The notes below the pieces were generated by a model. The model searched no databases and was not told where the DNA came from. It was given only the letters and a program-made list of their open reading frames with translations. From CAYNYM01 sp964644375 (GTDB lineage: Bacteria > Desulfobacterota > DSM-4660 > Desulfatiglandales > HGW-15): 10,787 nt of DNA. Each line of letters begins with the position of its first letter. Position 1 is the first letter of the stretch. This document shows, piece after piece, positions 1-6,284 of this stretch. Position numbers and translations under genes: made by a program. The DNA is taken from the NCBI GenBank assembly GCA_964644375.1, contig CAZXWJ010000139.1:1-10787 (forward strand). The letters are read 5' to 3'.

Positions 1-53
1 CGCGCATTGATCGAAGCAGGGCGCCCAAAACCTTCTCGGCTTCCACAATACAT
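1..53 (-). CDS. Possible N-terminus of a leftward gene running off the left edge
   Basis: Reading leftward, an ATG at 51-53 opens 17 codons (MYCGSREGFGRPASINA) that continue off the window. The frame is open a further dozen codons upstream of the ATG, to a stop near 88-90, so the start is uncertain. Residue composition is protein-like but I do not recognise the family. A TTGACA-like box lies on the same strand at 227-232, without a convincing -10 element. This could equally be chance open frame or a decayed gene. Confidence 0.2.
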   Translation of the reverse strand, partial: MYCGSREGFGRPASINA

Positions 54-410
54 TTCTTCTTTGGGAAATGGTTGCTCGATATGTGATCACGCATATTCCC
101 TTCCTGCGGTACCTCACAGCCTAAATGCCTACAGCCTATCTAGCTGAGTAGTTACAACATTGATTAAATAGATGCAACGGCAGCTCATCCTAGGAAACGG
201 GGTATATCCGAGGCTGGGAACGTTTTTGTCAATTTTTCCTTATTAAGGCCACAGACTAGCATATTTGCCATGTAGACGCAACTTATCAATCTTTGTGATT
301 ATTCTTCGGATCGAAATGGAAAGCAGATCGAGGAAACGGACTCGTAAGCATTTGGTATATTGTTGAGAAGAACATTCCGGGAAGCAAACTCAGAGGATGA
401 GAACGGAAAC

Positions 411-461
411 GCAGAAAGCCGTTTACTGCATAAAAGTATCATAAAGTAAACGGCTTTCTGC
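411..461. repeat. Perfect 17-bp inverted repeat with 17-nt loop
   Basis: GCAGAAAGCCGTTTACT (411-427) is matched exactly by its reverse complement at 445-461, with 17 bases between the arms. There is no mismatch and the pairing stops abruptly on both sides. No T-run follows on either strand, so it is not a standard intrinsic terminator. It could be a protein-binding site, a transcribed stem-loop or the remnant of a small non-autonomous mobile element. Confidence 0.85.
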
Positions 462-484
462 CTTCGGGTCATGATCGGTGGAAG

Positions 485-510
485 GGGGCAAAGGCCCCTT
501 TGCTTTATTC
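485..510 (+). terminator. Terminator-like hairpin, rightward
   Basis: GGGGC (485-489) pairs with GCCCC (494-498) around AAAG and is followed by TTTGCTTTATT. An alternative 6-bp stem GCAAAG/CTTTGC (488-493/498-503) competes with it. The shape fits a weak rightward terminator, but no rightward gene was found upstream, so it may be unrelated or a relic. Confidence 0.25.
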
Positions 511-547
511 CGTTGTAAAAAATCTGGTCCTTCCCCGCGAAGCGGGA

Positions 548-738
548 TCGGAATATTGGGGTATTAGAAAAATGACAGGCAGCCGTGAGATTCTTAAAAT
601 GGCGGTCATGGAATGCCGCCGCAGCCGTTAAGATGGTTTTTTTCCCATCACTTCAGTACTCCGGGAATCTTGAAATTCCAGTAAGATAAAACCCCTTTGG
701 GGTTAAGGCAAAGCCGGGCCCTCTGGACCCGGATTCTT
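548..738. repeat. Dispersed repeat, copy A
   Basis: This stretch has a second copy at 4193-4347 in the same orientation. Conserved blocks in order are: 548-586 (about 39 bases, roughly six differences and one indel against 4193-4230); a CT[T/C]GAAATT[C/T][C/T]AGT block near 668-682; ACCCC-NNN-GGGGTTAA at 691-705; and an identical 14-mer GGACCCGGATTCTT at 725-738. The middle is poorly conserved and differs in length. In both copies the right end overlaps the 3' end of a leftward gene. The type of element is unknown. Confidence 0.75.
682..704 (-). terminator. Intrinsic terminator of the acyl-CoA synthetase gene
   Basis: On the leftward transcript AACCCC, a 3-base AAA loop and GGGGTT form a 6-bp stem (704 down to 690), followed at once by a T-rich run (TTATCTTAC). 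The first stem bases are part of the gene's TAA stop codon at 703-705, so stop and terminator overlap. It lies in the conserved right end of dispersed repeat copy A. Confidence 0.65.
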
Positions 739-2880
739 TACACCTGCAGGGTGCAGGATGATGCGGGCGTCGACAATACTCAGGCCCTTTTCGTGCACGA
801 TGACAGGGTTGAGGTCCATCTCCCGGATTTCGGGGTATGACTCGATCAGTTCGGAACAGACCAGCAGGAGATTGATCAGGGCCTTTCTGTCGCTGGGGGC
901 GCTTCCCCTTACACCTCTCAGGATGGGATAGGATTTGGTTTCTGTTATCATTTCCTTGGCGGAAAATCGGGAGATAGGCAGCACGCGAAAAGAAACGTCG
1001 TTCAGAATTTCAACCATGATGCCGCCCAGTCCATACATGATAACTGGCCCGAATTGATCGTCGACGGTCGTCCCTAAGATGATCTCGACACCCTTTGGGG
1101 CCATGCGGGATACAAGGATTCCCCTGATATCGGCATTTGGATTGAAGACCACGGCATTTTTCATGATGGATTGATAGGCCTCTCGAATTTCCACTTCTGT
1201 TCCGAGTCCGATCTTTACGCCACCTGCGTCGCTTTTGTGAAGGATGTCCGGAGAGACGATCTTCAACACAACCTCGCCTTGGATGGATTTTGCAGCGGCT
1301 ACCGCATCATCCTCGCTTAACGCCAGGTGGTCATGTACGACGGTGGCACCATGGAGTTCGAGGAGATGTTTGGCTTCGTGTTCCAGGAGAACGGTACGTT
1401 TTTCTTTCCGTGCCCTTTGAATGCCGCGCAGTCCTTCGGATTTGGCCTTGCCCCCCGCCTCAAAGAAGAAGTTGACTTTTTTGTGGTAGGACTTCAGGTA
1501 CTCGCCACGTTCGGACAGCACACCGATGCATTTGCAGGCCACATCCAGAGAATCAAAATAGGGGATGTTGTAATAGCGAAGGAGGTCAAGCGAGTGTGGC
1601 TTTACGGAGCTGTATAGGCTGTGAAAGACAATGGGCTTGTTCCTCTTCCTGACCAGTTTTCCCATCCTGTGGGCCGCATCTTCCTCCATCATGGACAGGC
1701 TTTCCGCAAAACGGATGCCGTAACCGCCGAACAGCCCCACGATCAGAAGACCTCCGATATTGTGGTCTTTTAAAATAATCTTGGCACAATCGGCAAACAC
1801 GGCAGGATCGGCATCTGTCCCGCCTGCGACGTCGATAGGGTTTCGGACGGCCGCGGCGGCAGGCAGGATCTCTCTGAGTTTTTCCTGGGATTTTTCACTG
1901 AGCTCCGGAATTTCCAATCCGAGATCTGTGAGGAGGTCGGCGGCTATTGTGGCGTGGCCCCCACCGTCAGCAAGGATCGCCACTCGGTTGTTTTTGATGG
2001 GCGGCAGGCTGGATAGTGCCTCTGCCGCAGGAAAGAGTTCGTCGGGGTTTTCAATGACAATGATTCCCGCGCGCCTGAACGCCGAAATAGCCACCTCGGA
2101 CATGCCTGCAAGGGCGCCCGTATGAGAGCCTGCAGCCCTTTTTCCGGTTGAAGACCTTCCGCTCTTGAGGAGGATAATCGGTTTGTCGCTGGTCGTCTTG
2201 TATGCCTGCTGGAGAAATTTGCGCCCCTCGCTCATGCCCTCCACGTACATGAGTATGGCCTTGGTCTTAGGGTCGTGATGGAAGAATTCGAGGAACTCAT
2301 GAAATTTGATGTCCGCCTCGTTTCCCACCCCGACATAATAGGAGAAACCTTTGCGGCTTTTGAGTTTGGCCTCCGTAATCAGGGCGAGGGCCATGTTGCC
2401 GCTCTGGGAAAGGAGGGCGATATCCCCCTTGGGCACGTCCCGCAGACCTACGAGGTTCATTTTATCCAAAAGATTCATCATGCCGGACGTATTGGGCCCG
2501 ATCAGGCGCACGTTGTATTTCCGGGCGACCTTCAAGACCTCCTCTTCGAGACCTCGGCCCTCTTCGCCCATTTCCCGAAAACCGCCTGCGATGATGACCG
2601 CCCCATGCACGCCGCTTCGGCCGCACTCCTCTAAGAGTCGGGGAAGGGTTTTGGCCGGAGTTGTCACCAGGGCCAAATCGATTGGACCCGGGATATCCGA
2701 TATGGACGGATAGCATTTGAAACCAAGAACACTTTTTTCTTTCGGGTTAACGGGATAAATCTTTCCTTCGTACTTGTCATCCAGCAGGGTGCGAATAGCC
2801 TGAAAACCCCTCTTGGTTTCGTTCCTGGATGCACCGATGATGGCCACAGACTCCGCATTCAGAACCTTCTCAAGACCCAT
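703..2880 (-). CDS. ADP-forming acetate/acyl-CoA synthetase (fused alpha-beta)
   Basis: The protein has 725 residues. The family interconverts acyl-CoA, ADP and phosphate with acid, CoA and ATP in the cytoplasm, and serves anaerobes in energy conservation or acid activation. The N-terminus (about 1-130) is a CoA-binding Rossmann domain beginning SVAIIGASRN. Residues 145-290 are a succinyl-CoA-ligase-like domain with GSHTGALAG, where His253 matches the known phospho-histidine. A linker follows, then an ATP-grasp domain (about 490-710) with LHKSDAGGV (His548, the second relay histidine) and EMDLNPV. The domains normally end near VDARI (about 703-707); the remaining tail (HPAGVKNPGPEGPALP) is encoded largely by the dispersed repeat. 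The ATG at 2878-2880 follows a G-run. The gene stands alone with a long gap upstream. Acyl substrate cannot be told from sequence. Confidence 0.93.
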   Translation of the reverse strand: MGLEKVLNAESVAIIGASRNETKRGFQAIRTLLDDKYEGKIYPVNPKEKSVLGFKCYPSISDIPGPIDLALVTTPAKTLPRLLEECGRSGVHGAVIIAGGFREMGEEGRGLEEEVLKVARKYNVRLIGPNTSGMMNLLDKMNLVGLRDVPKGDIALLSQSGNMALALITEAKLKSRKGFSYYVGVGNEADIKFHEFLEFFHHDPKTKAILMYVEGMSEGRKFLQQAYKTTSDKPIILLKSGRSSTGKRAAGSHTGALAGMSEVAISAFRRAGIIVIENPDELFPAAEALSSLPPIKNNRVAILADGGGHATIAADLLTDLGLEIPELSEKSQEKLREILPAAAAVRNPIDVAGGTDADPAVFADCAKIILKDHNIGGLLIVGLFGGYGIRFAESLSMMEEDAAHRMGKLVRKRNKPIVFHSLYSSVKPHSLDLLRYYNIPYFDSLDVACKCIGVLSERGEYLKSYHKKVNFFFEAGGKAKSEGLRGIQRARKEKRTVLLEHEAKHLLELHGATVVHDHLALSEDDAVAAAKSIQGEVVLKIVSPDILHKSDAGGVKIGLGTEVEIREAYQSIMKNAVVFNPNADIRGILVSRMAPKGVEIILGTTVDDQFGPVIMYGLGGIMVEILNDVSFRVLPISRFSAKEMITETKSYPILRGVRGSAPSDRKALINLLLVCSELIESYPEIREMDLNPVIVHEKGLSIVDARIILHPAGVKNPGPEGPALP

Positions 2881-3223
2881 AATCCCCCCGTTTATTTTGT
2901 GTTTGAGGTCACTGTCGCATGATTGCCATATCCTCCACTTTCGATATTAAGGAGAGCGTTCAATCCTGCCTCAAAGGCACCGCAAGATGAATTTCCCCTT
3001 GTTTCCGGAAATGTAAAAAAAAATACCTTGTGTGTCAACGAAGAAGCGACCGCATGATGTTGTGTTTGTCATATTTTTTTAAGGGTATTTTGAGGGTGAG
3101 ATTCGGGTCGGGAAAAAACCAAGGTTGTCAGGGAAGAGACTTAGTTGAGAATGAATGGTCATATAAAAACTCCGTTTAGGGGTCAAATGTTAAACCTACC
3201 AAAAAATTGACCATTGTAATTGA

Positions 3224-3340
3224 TTTGATTCTCGGTTTCTCGAAGAACTCAGGGAAAATATCAGAGGGCTTTTCACCGAGCTTGCAGACAATCATTTCGA
3301 TCCCAAAGATGAGGAAAGTAGATTTTTCTGGGAAGAATAG
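3224..3340 (+). pseudogene. Coding remnant, 3' end of an unidentified gene
   Basis: Between a TGA at 3221-3223 and a TAG at 3338-3340 lies an open stretch of 38 sense codons with no ATG, GTG or TTG. The translation looks like a real protein C-terminus: charged and amphipathic, with LEELRENIRGLFTELADN followed by HFDPKDEESRFFWEE. The lack of a start and the stop codon just upstream suggest a decayed gene, possibly one that once preceded the toxin-antitoxin pair. The family is not recognised, and chance cannot be excluded. Confidence 0.35.
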
Positions 3341-3407
3341 CTATTTCAACCCGGACAGGTTGTTGGGTAAAAGAAAGTTTTTGTAAATTGGGTCCAGCGA
3401 ACCAGGG

Positions 3408-3429
3408 GGTGCTTAGGAGCTAAAGCACC
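3408..3429. repeat. 7-bp hairpin upstream of the toxin-antitoxin pair
   Basis: GGTGCTT (3408-3414) and AAGCACC (3423-3429) pair around an 8-base loop. A third partial copy, AGCACCC, follows at 3441-3447. No T-run follows. It may be a relic terminator or a structured leader; the function is unknown. Confidence 0.4.
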
Positions 3430-3477
3430 ATGCGCCCTGTAGCACCCGTCGTTCTGCCTCACATGAAAATAATCTCC

Positions 3478-3507
3478 TTGACCGAAACCTTTCTGCACGT
3501 GTACAAT
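3478..3507 (+). promoter_or_regulatory. Sigma-70-like promoter of the toxin-antitoxin operon
   Basis: TTGACC (3478-3483) and TACAAT (3502-3507) are separated by 18 bases; each box matches five of six consensus positions. The expected transcript start, about 3514, leaves a short leader before the antitoxin ATG at 3536. An 8-bp palindrome ATACGTAT (3506-3513) sits across the -10 and start region. That is where a ribbon-helix-helix antitoxin would be expected to bind for autoregulation. Confidence 0.6.
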
Positions 3508-3535
3508 ACGTATATTCTCGCGGGAGGTGTTGATA

Positions 3536-3766
3536 ATGCAAAAAAAACTTACTGTAACCATAGACGAAGAGGTCTATGAAGGTTTGCGTGAGGTTATTGG
3601 GCCTCGAAAAATTAGCCGTTTTATCGAAGACTTAGTCCGGCCTCATGTGACTAAAAAGGATATTTATGCCGCCTATGAAGAGATGGCTGCTGATGAGGTT
3701 AGGGAATCCGAAGCGCTTGAATGGGCTGAAGCCACATTTGGAGACGTGAATTATGAAGAGAGGTGA
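3536..3766 (+). CDS. Ribbon-helix-helix antitoxin, MazE/VapB-like
   Basis: This 76-residue protein starts with a short beta strand (KKLTVTIDEEVYEGL) and a helix-turn-helix (SRFIEDLVRPHV), the usual ribbon-helix-helix DNA-binding fold. An acidic C-terminal tail (about 45-76, rich in E, D and A) is the part that normally wraps and blocks the toxin. I chose the ATG at 3536 because GGGAGG (3522-3527) is correctly spaced 8 bases upstream; an in-frame GTG at 3527 overlaps that ribosome site and is unlikely. It overlaps the toxin gene by 14 bases, typical of a coupled type II pair. The protein is expected to neutralise the toxin and repress the operon. Confidence 0.85.
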   Translation: MQKKLTVTIDEEVYEGLREVIGPRKISRFIEDLVRPHVTKKDIYAAYEEMAADEVRESEALEWAEATFGDVNYEER

Positions 3767-4073
3767 AGTGTGGTGGGTTAATTTTGATCCATCCGTAGGA
3801 GGTGAAATCCGCAAAAAACGACCTGCCATTATTATAAGTAACAATGCCGCAAATAAATTCCTTAACAGAGTTCAGATAGTCCCCCTGACAAGTAGCTTCG
3901 ATAAACTTTACCCCAGCGAGTCATATATTACCTTTCGAGGAAAAAAGGCTAAGGCCATGGCTGATCAACTCACTACTGTGAGTAAAAAGAGGCTAATACA
4001 TCAAGCAGGGGCAGTGACCAAAACTGATATAGAAGGGATAGAGCGAGCTATTGCAATCCAACTTGACCTCTAA
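3753..4073 (+). CDS. MazF/PemK-family endoribonuclease toxin
   Basis: At 106 residues it has normal family length. MazF toxins cleave RNA at short sequences and stop growth when their antitoxin is lost. Visible family features are the N-terminal RGEVWWVNFDPSVGGEIRK with the flexible loop, RPAIIIS (about 23-29), the PLTSS catalytic-site strand (about 44-48) and ADQLTTVSKKRL (about 70-81). GGAG at 3740-3743, inside the antitoxin gene, precedes the ATG by 9 bases. All motifs are intact, so the toxin is probably active. The cleavage sequence cannot be predicted. Such pairs often move horizontally, which fits its isolated position between repeats and a decayed fragment. Confidence 0.93.
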   Translation: MKRGEVWWVNFDPSVGGEIRKKRPAIIISNNAANKFLNRVQIVPLTSSFDKLYPSESYITFRGKKAKAMADQLTTVSKKRLIHQAGAVTKTDIEGIERAIAIQLDL

Positions 4074-4123
4074 GGCGGAACCTCTACTTGCACAAGGACG
4101 CTTAATACCGCTCGCCTTTTACA

Positions 4124-4133
4124 GGGGGGGGGG
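4124..4133. repeat. Homopolymer tract of ten G
   Basis: Ten consecutive G lie in the gap downstream of the toxin gene. Such a run is prone to slippage in vivo and to sequencing error. It is not inside a gene here and no promoter spacing depends on it visibly. Confidence 0.8.
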
Positions 4134-4192
4134 CTTGCGGGGTGTCAGGTAAAAAAAGACTTGCAGAGTCGAAGATACCGTCTTCAACGGAG

Positions 4193-4347
4193 TCGGATTT
4201 TTGGGGTATCGGAAAATTACAGGCGGCCGTTTTTCTGATGAAGGTCTCGGAGCGATACCGCAACTTAGTCACTCGAAATTTTAGTCACTTGTAACTATAG
4301 TACCCCTCCGGGGTTAACCCAAACCGGACCTCCGGACCCGGATTCTT
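4193..4347. repeat. Dispersed repeat, copy B
   Basis: This is the second copy of the element at 548-738, in the same orientation. Shared blocks are the left block (4193-4230), a CTCGAAATTTTAGT block near 4273-4286, ACCCC-TCC-GGGGTTAA (4302-4316) and the identical 14-mer GGACCCGGATTCTT (4334-4347). Its 14-mer reaches the first base of the transporter's TGA stop (4347-4349). The hairpin at 4302-4314 lacks the T-run of copy A, so terminator function looks weak here. Read in the frame used by the acyl-CoA synthetase in copy A, it would also encode VKNPGPE, but the transporter uses another frame. Confidence 0.75.
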
Positions 4348-4958
4348 CACTCTTGAATCCCCTTCTTTTCCCCGACAAGATAGATTCCCGGAAGGCCTGC
4401 CAACGTCATGCCTCCCTTTATGATAAGGTTGGAAAAGAAGATCGACCAGACGACATGGTGAGGCAGGCTGAAACCAAAAGCGCCCCAACAGAAGATCAGG
4501 CTGTCCACGGGAATGCTTGCACCGTTGCTGACCAGCACCCGGACCCATTGATACCGGGTAGACACCCTGGTCACCCAGGCATGATAGACCTCGGTATCGA
4601 TAAGTTCACTGACCAGCTCCGCAGCAATACTGGCGAGCACGATCCTCCAGACAGGCCCCAGGACCAGGGCAAATTCCCTCCCCATCCCCCAAGATGGATC
4701 CTGAGGCAACCACGCGGCGAAATGGAACAGGACCGCCATGAAGAGATTGATTCCGCCTGCCAGAAAGATGACGGTACGGGCTGCGGATTTTCCCAGCTGT
4801 TTGTGTACGAGATCCCGGATGGTAAAGGTCAACGGATAGATAAATGTCCCGGCATCAATGCTGAAGCCGGCAATTAAGGCAATTTTGAGGCTTGCGACAT
4901 CGGATAGCAGTTGTGCCGCGATGTAAATGGAAACAATAACAATTCCTGCACGGGACAT
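4347..4958 (-). CDS. YhhQ/VUT-family transporter, probable queuosine-precursor uptake
   Basis: This 203-residue integral membrane protein has about six hydrophobic segments. Family signatures are YPLTFTIRDLVHKQLGK (about 41-57), the AELVSELIDTEVYH segment in the middle and SNGASIPVDSLIF near the end. The VUT/DUF165 family (YhhQ in E. coli) imports precursors of the tRNA base queuosine (preQ0/preQ1) across the inner membrane; substrate here is inferred. The ATG at 4956-4958 follows AAGGA. It lies 80 bases downstream of two cysteine-rich genes on the same strand and may be co-transcribed with them. No preQ1 riboswitch was recognised upstream. Confidence 0.82.
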   Translation of the reverse strand: MSRAGIVIVSIYIAAQLLSDVASLKIALIAGFSIDAGTFIYPLTFTIRDLVHKQLGKSAARTVIFLAGGINLFMAVLFHFAAWLPQDPSWGMGREFALVLGPVWRIVLASIAAELVSELIDTEVYHAWVTRVSTRYQWVRVLVSNGASIPVDSLIFCWGAFGFSLPHHVVWSIFFSNLIIKGGMTLAGLPGIYLVGEKKGIQE

Positions 4959-5038
4959 ATTACGGAGTCCTTATCATGAAATATATGCATCACTTTTCCT
5001 GGCACGCTATGTAGCATATCCTGTCTGAATTTTGCACA

Positions 5039-5227
5039 TTATTTTGACTCTAAATCGTCCTCATTCAGAATTTTTCCGCAATCCGGACAACAAATGATTT
5101 CATGCAGTTCCAGGTCGGTGAAACGGGGAATCCATTCGTTGTCTTTTCGAATATATTCTATCCACACCTCACAGCCGCATCGGCAATAGCCCACATGGGT
5201 ATAAATCATGACAATCTTCCAAGTCAC
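5039..5227 (-). CDS. Small cysteine-rich zinc-ribbon-like protein
   Basis: This 62-residue protein has two cysteine knuckles, CRCGC near the N-terminus and CCPDCGK near residues 47-53, enough for one zinc-ribbon site. A hydrophilic stretch with several aromatic residues joins them. The GTG at 5225-5227 overlaps the upstream gene's TGA as GTGA, suggesting coupled translation. An ATG six codons inside (5207-5209) has a well-spaced GGAAG and could be the real start, giving 56 residues. Function is unknown. A structural or metal-site accessory role with its upstream neighbour is a guess. Confidence 0.65.
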   Translation of the reverse strand: MTWKIVMIYTHVGYCRCGCEVWIEYIRKDNEWIPRFTDLELHEIICCPDCGKILNEDDLESK

Positions 5228-5634
5228 GCCAGAAACGAATCGTCCTGGCTTTGAAACAATCGAAAGGCTGTATCGACGTCTTCAAATTCCAGGGAATGTT
5301 TTTGACATGCGTTGCGTGCACAGAATTTGACGATTCCACCGATATGCAGGGCCAGGCTGACGATAGGCGCCTTACAGGCGCATGTCCCTTTCTGCGGAAG
5401 TGCCCTGTGGCAATGCGGGCAGGAGACTTCAGCCACAGCCCCTTTAATATCGTCAACATTTTCAAAGGCTTTGCTGTAACTGCCGTAAATCTGGCTCAGA
5501 TAAATATGTCCCGCCTTGTCTTCGACCTTTGCTTCAAGCTCTATCGACGGAAGGTCGTCAATCCTTACGCCGGAATTCATGAGGGACTCGTTGCATACAG
5601 GGCATTTCACCTGAATTTTTACAGAAGCACCCAT
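5224..5634 (-). CDS. Zinc-ribbon protein of unknown function
   Basis: The protein has 136 residues and eight cysteines in four pairs: CPVC (11/14), CPHC (72/75), CAC (85/87) and CARNAC (105/110). This would allow two zinc sites. Between the first two pairs is a 57-residue segment rich in charged residues (including a DDLPSIELEAKVEDKAG stretch) that could be a beta domain. There is no signal peptide or membrane segment. The ATG at 5632-5634 has an excellent GGGAGG six bases upstream, so the start is firm. It is the first gene of a leftward group with the small cysteine-rich protein and the YhhQ-type transporter. I do not recognise a named family. Confidence 0.75.
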   Translation of the reverse strand: MGASVKIQVKCPVCNESLMNSGVRIDDLPSIELEAKVEDKAGHIYLSQIYGSYSKAFENVDDIKGAVAEVSCPHCHRALPQKGTCACKAPIVSLALHIGGIVKFCARNACQKHSLEFEDVDTAFRLFQSQDDSFLA

Positions 5635-5913
5635 GGTACACCTCCCTTCTTGAAAAAACAGGTAATATTTTTCTATTTAGTGGCAGTTGATTTCTCGAAT
5701 TTGAGCAAAATGTTGCAAACCGAGATATTTGAAATTTTACCCTTATGGTAAGCCTTTGAAATGAATAGCTTATTTTTTTGTTTATGGCGGTGTGAATTTT
5801 GCTAGGAAAATGGATATACGCTAGGCGCCACTTGTCCTGCTTGCTGCTTGCGGGCCATTGGTTTTGCTTGAGATTCGCCATACCATAAAAATACTTGATG
5901 AAAGGGCCGGTTG
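5635..5913. other. Divergent intergenic region
   Basis: This gap separates the leftward zinc-ribbon gene from the rightward DUF5658-like gene and should hold both promoters. It is AT-rich near 5660-5790. I see no -35/-10 pair good enough to call, and no open frame or strong inverted repeat. Confidence 0.5.
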
Positions 5914-6261
5914 ATGTCATTTCCGCCAATTGTAAACGAACACGGTCCGGTAACCCTGGCGACGGTTCTTGTGATTGTCGTCCTTGGAATACTGGATGCA
6001 CATTTCACCCTGGAGTTGACGAGTCTTGGAGCCAAAGAAATAAACCCGATTATGGCTTATTATCTCAAGAAAAGTCCTCAGGTATTTTTTGTGGTAAAAT
6101 ACCTGATGACCTGCGCGACGCTGATCGTCCTGTTAAGCCTCGAAGAAATATCCCTTTTCGGCCTAAAGATCCGCCGTGGCATTGTCCTGATGTTGATCCT
6201 TATCTTGATGGTCTGTGTTGTTCAGTGGCAACTTCACCTGCTTCGCCTTGCAGCCGCCTGA
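5914..6261 (+). CDS. Small DUF5658-like membrane protein
   Basis: This 115-residue protein has three or four hydrophobic helices (about 13-31, 56-74 and 87-107). It shows the pattern I associate with DUF5658: LDAHFT (Asp28, Thr32), GAKEINPIMAYYL (Glu42, Asn44, Pro45) and a lysine at the start of the next helix (Lys62). The role of the family is unknown. I chose the ATG at 5914 over the adjacent TTG at 5911 because GGG (5904-5906) is well spaced from it. The gene converges on the NAD-kinase-family gene with only 23 bases between stops and no clear terminator between them. Confidence 0.75.
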   Translation: MSFPPIVNEHGPVTLATVLVIVVLGILDAHFTLELTSLGAKEINPIMAYYLKKSPQVFFVVKYLMTCATLIVLLSLEEISLFGLKIRRGIVLMLILILMVCVVQWQLHLLRLAAA

Positions 6262-6284
6262 GATTTATTCCCCTCCTTAAATGT

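Larger units (their letters stand above)
54..702. other. Long gap with no convincing gene; repeat-bearing
   Basis: No open frame with coding character was found on either strand. The gap holds a perfect 17-bp inverted repeat (411-461), a GC hairpin followed by a T-rich stretch (485-510), a small GGCGG/CCGCC hairpin (601-620), and the first copy of the dispersed repeat (548-738), which contains the terminator of the leftward gene at 703-2880. Confidence 0.6.
2881..3535. other. Long intergenic region with coding remnant, hairpin and promoter
   Basis: The left part should contain the promoter of the leftward acyl-CoA synthetase gene, but I see no convincing -35/-10 pair. The middle has an A9 run (3015-3023), small inverted matches (AATGGTCA 3154-3161 with 3208-3215; GGTCAA 3181-3186 with 3207-3212) and an open 38-codon remnant ending at 3340. 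The right part has a 7-bp hairpin (3408-3429) and the toxin-antitoxin promoter. Confidence 0.6.

Noticed and set aside
411..461. Integron attC site
   Set aside because: The stem is perfectly paired and lacks the RYYYAAC/GTTRRRY core sites and the extrahelical bases expected of attC.
4072..4120. Terminator for the toxin gene (AAGGCG/CGCCTT followed by TTTT)
   Set aside because: The 6-bp stem encloses a 35-base loop and the T-run is short, so the support is too weak to list.
4285..4548. An 87-codon leftward open frame overlapping the transporter
   Set aside because: It is out of frame with the transporter's conserved motifs. Only its tail is of note, because it shows VKNPGPE encoded by repeat copy B.
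4959..5038. preQ1 riboswitch upstream of the YhhQ-type transporter
   Set aside because: The 80-base gap shows only a tiny GCTA/TAGC stem; no preQ1-I or preQ1-II core was recognised.
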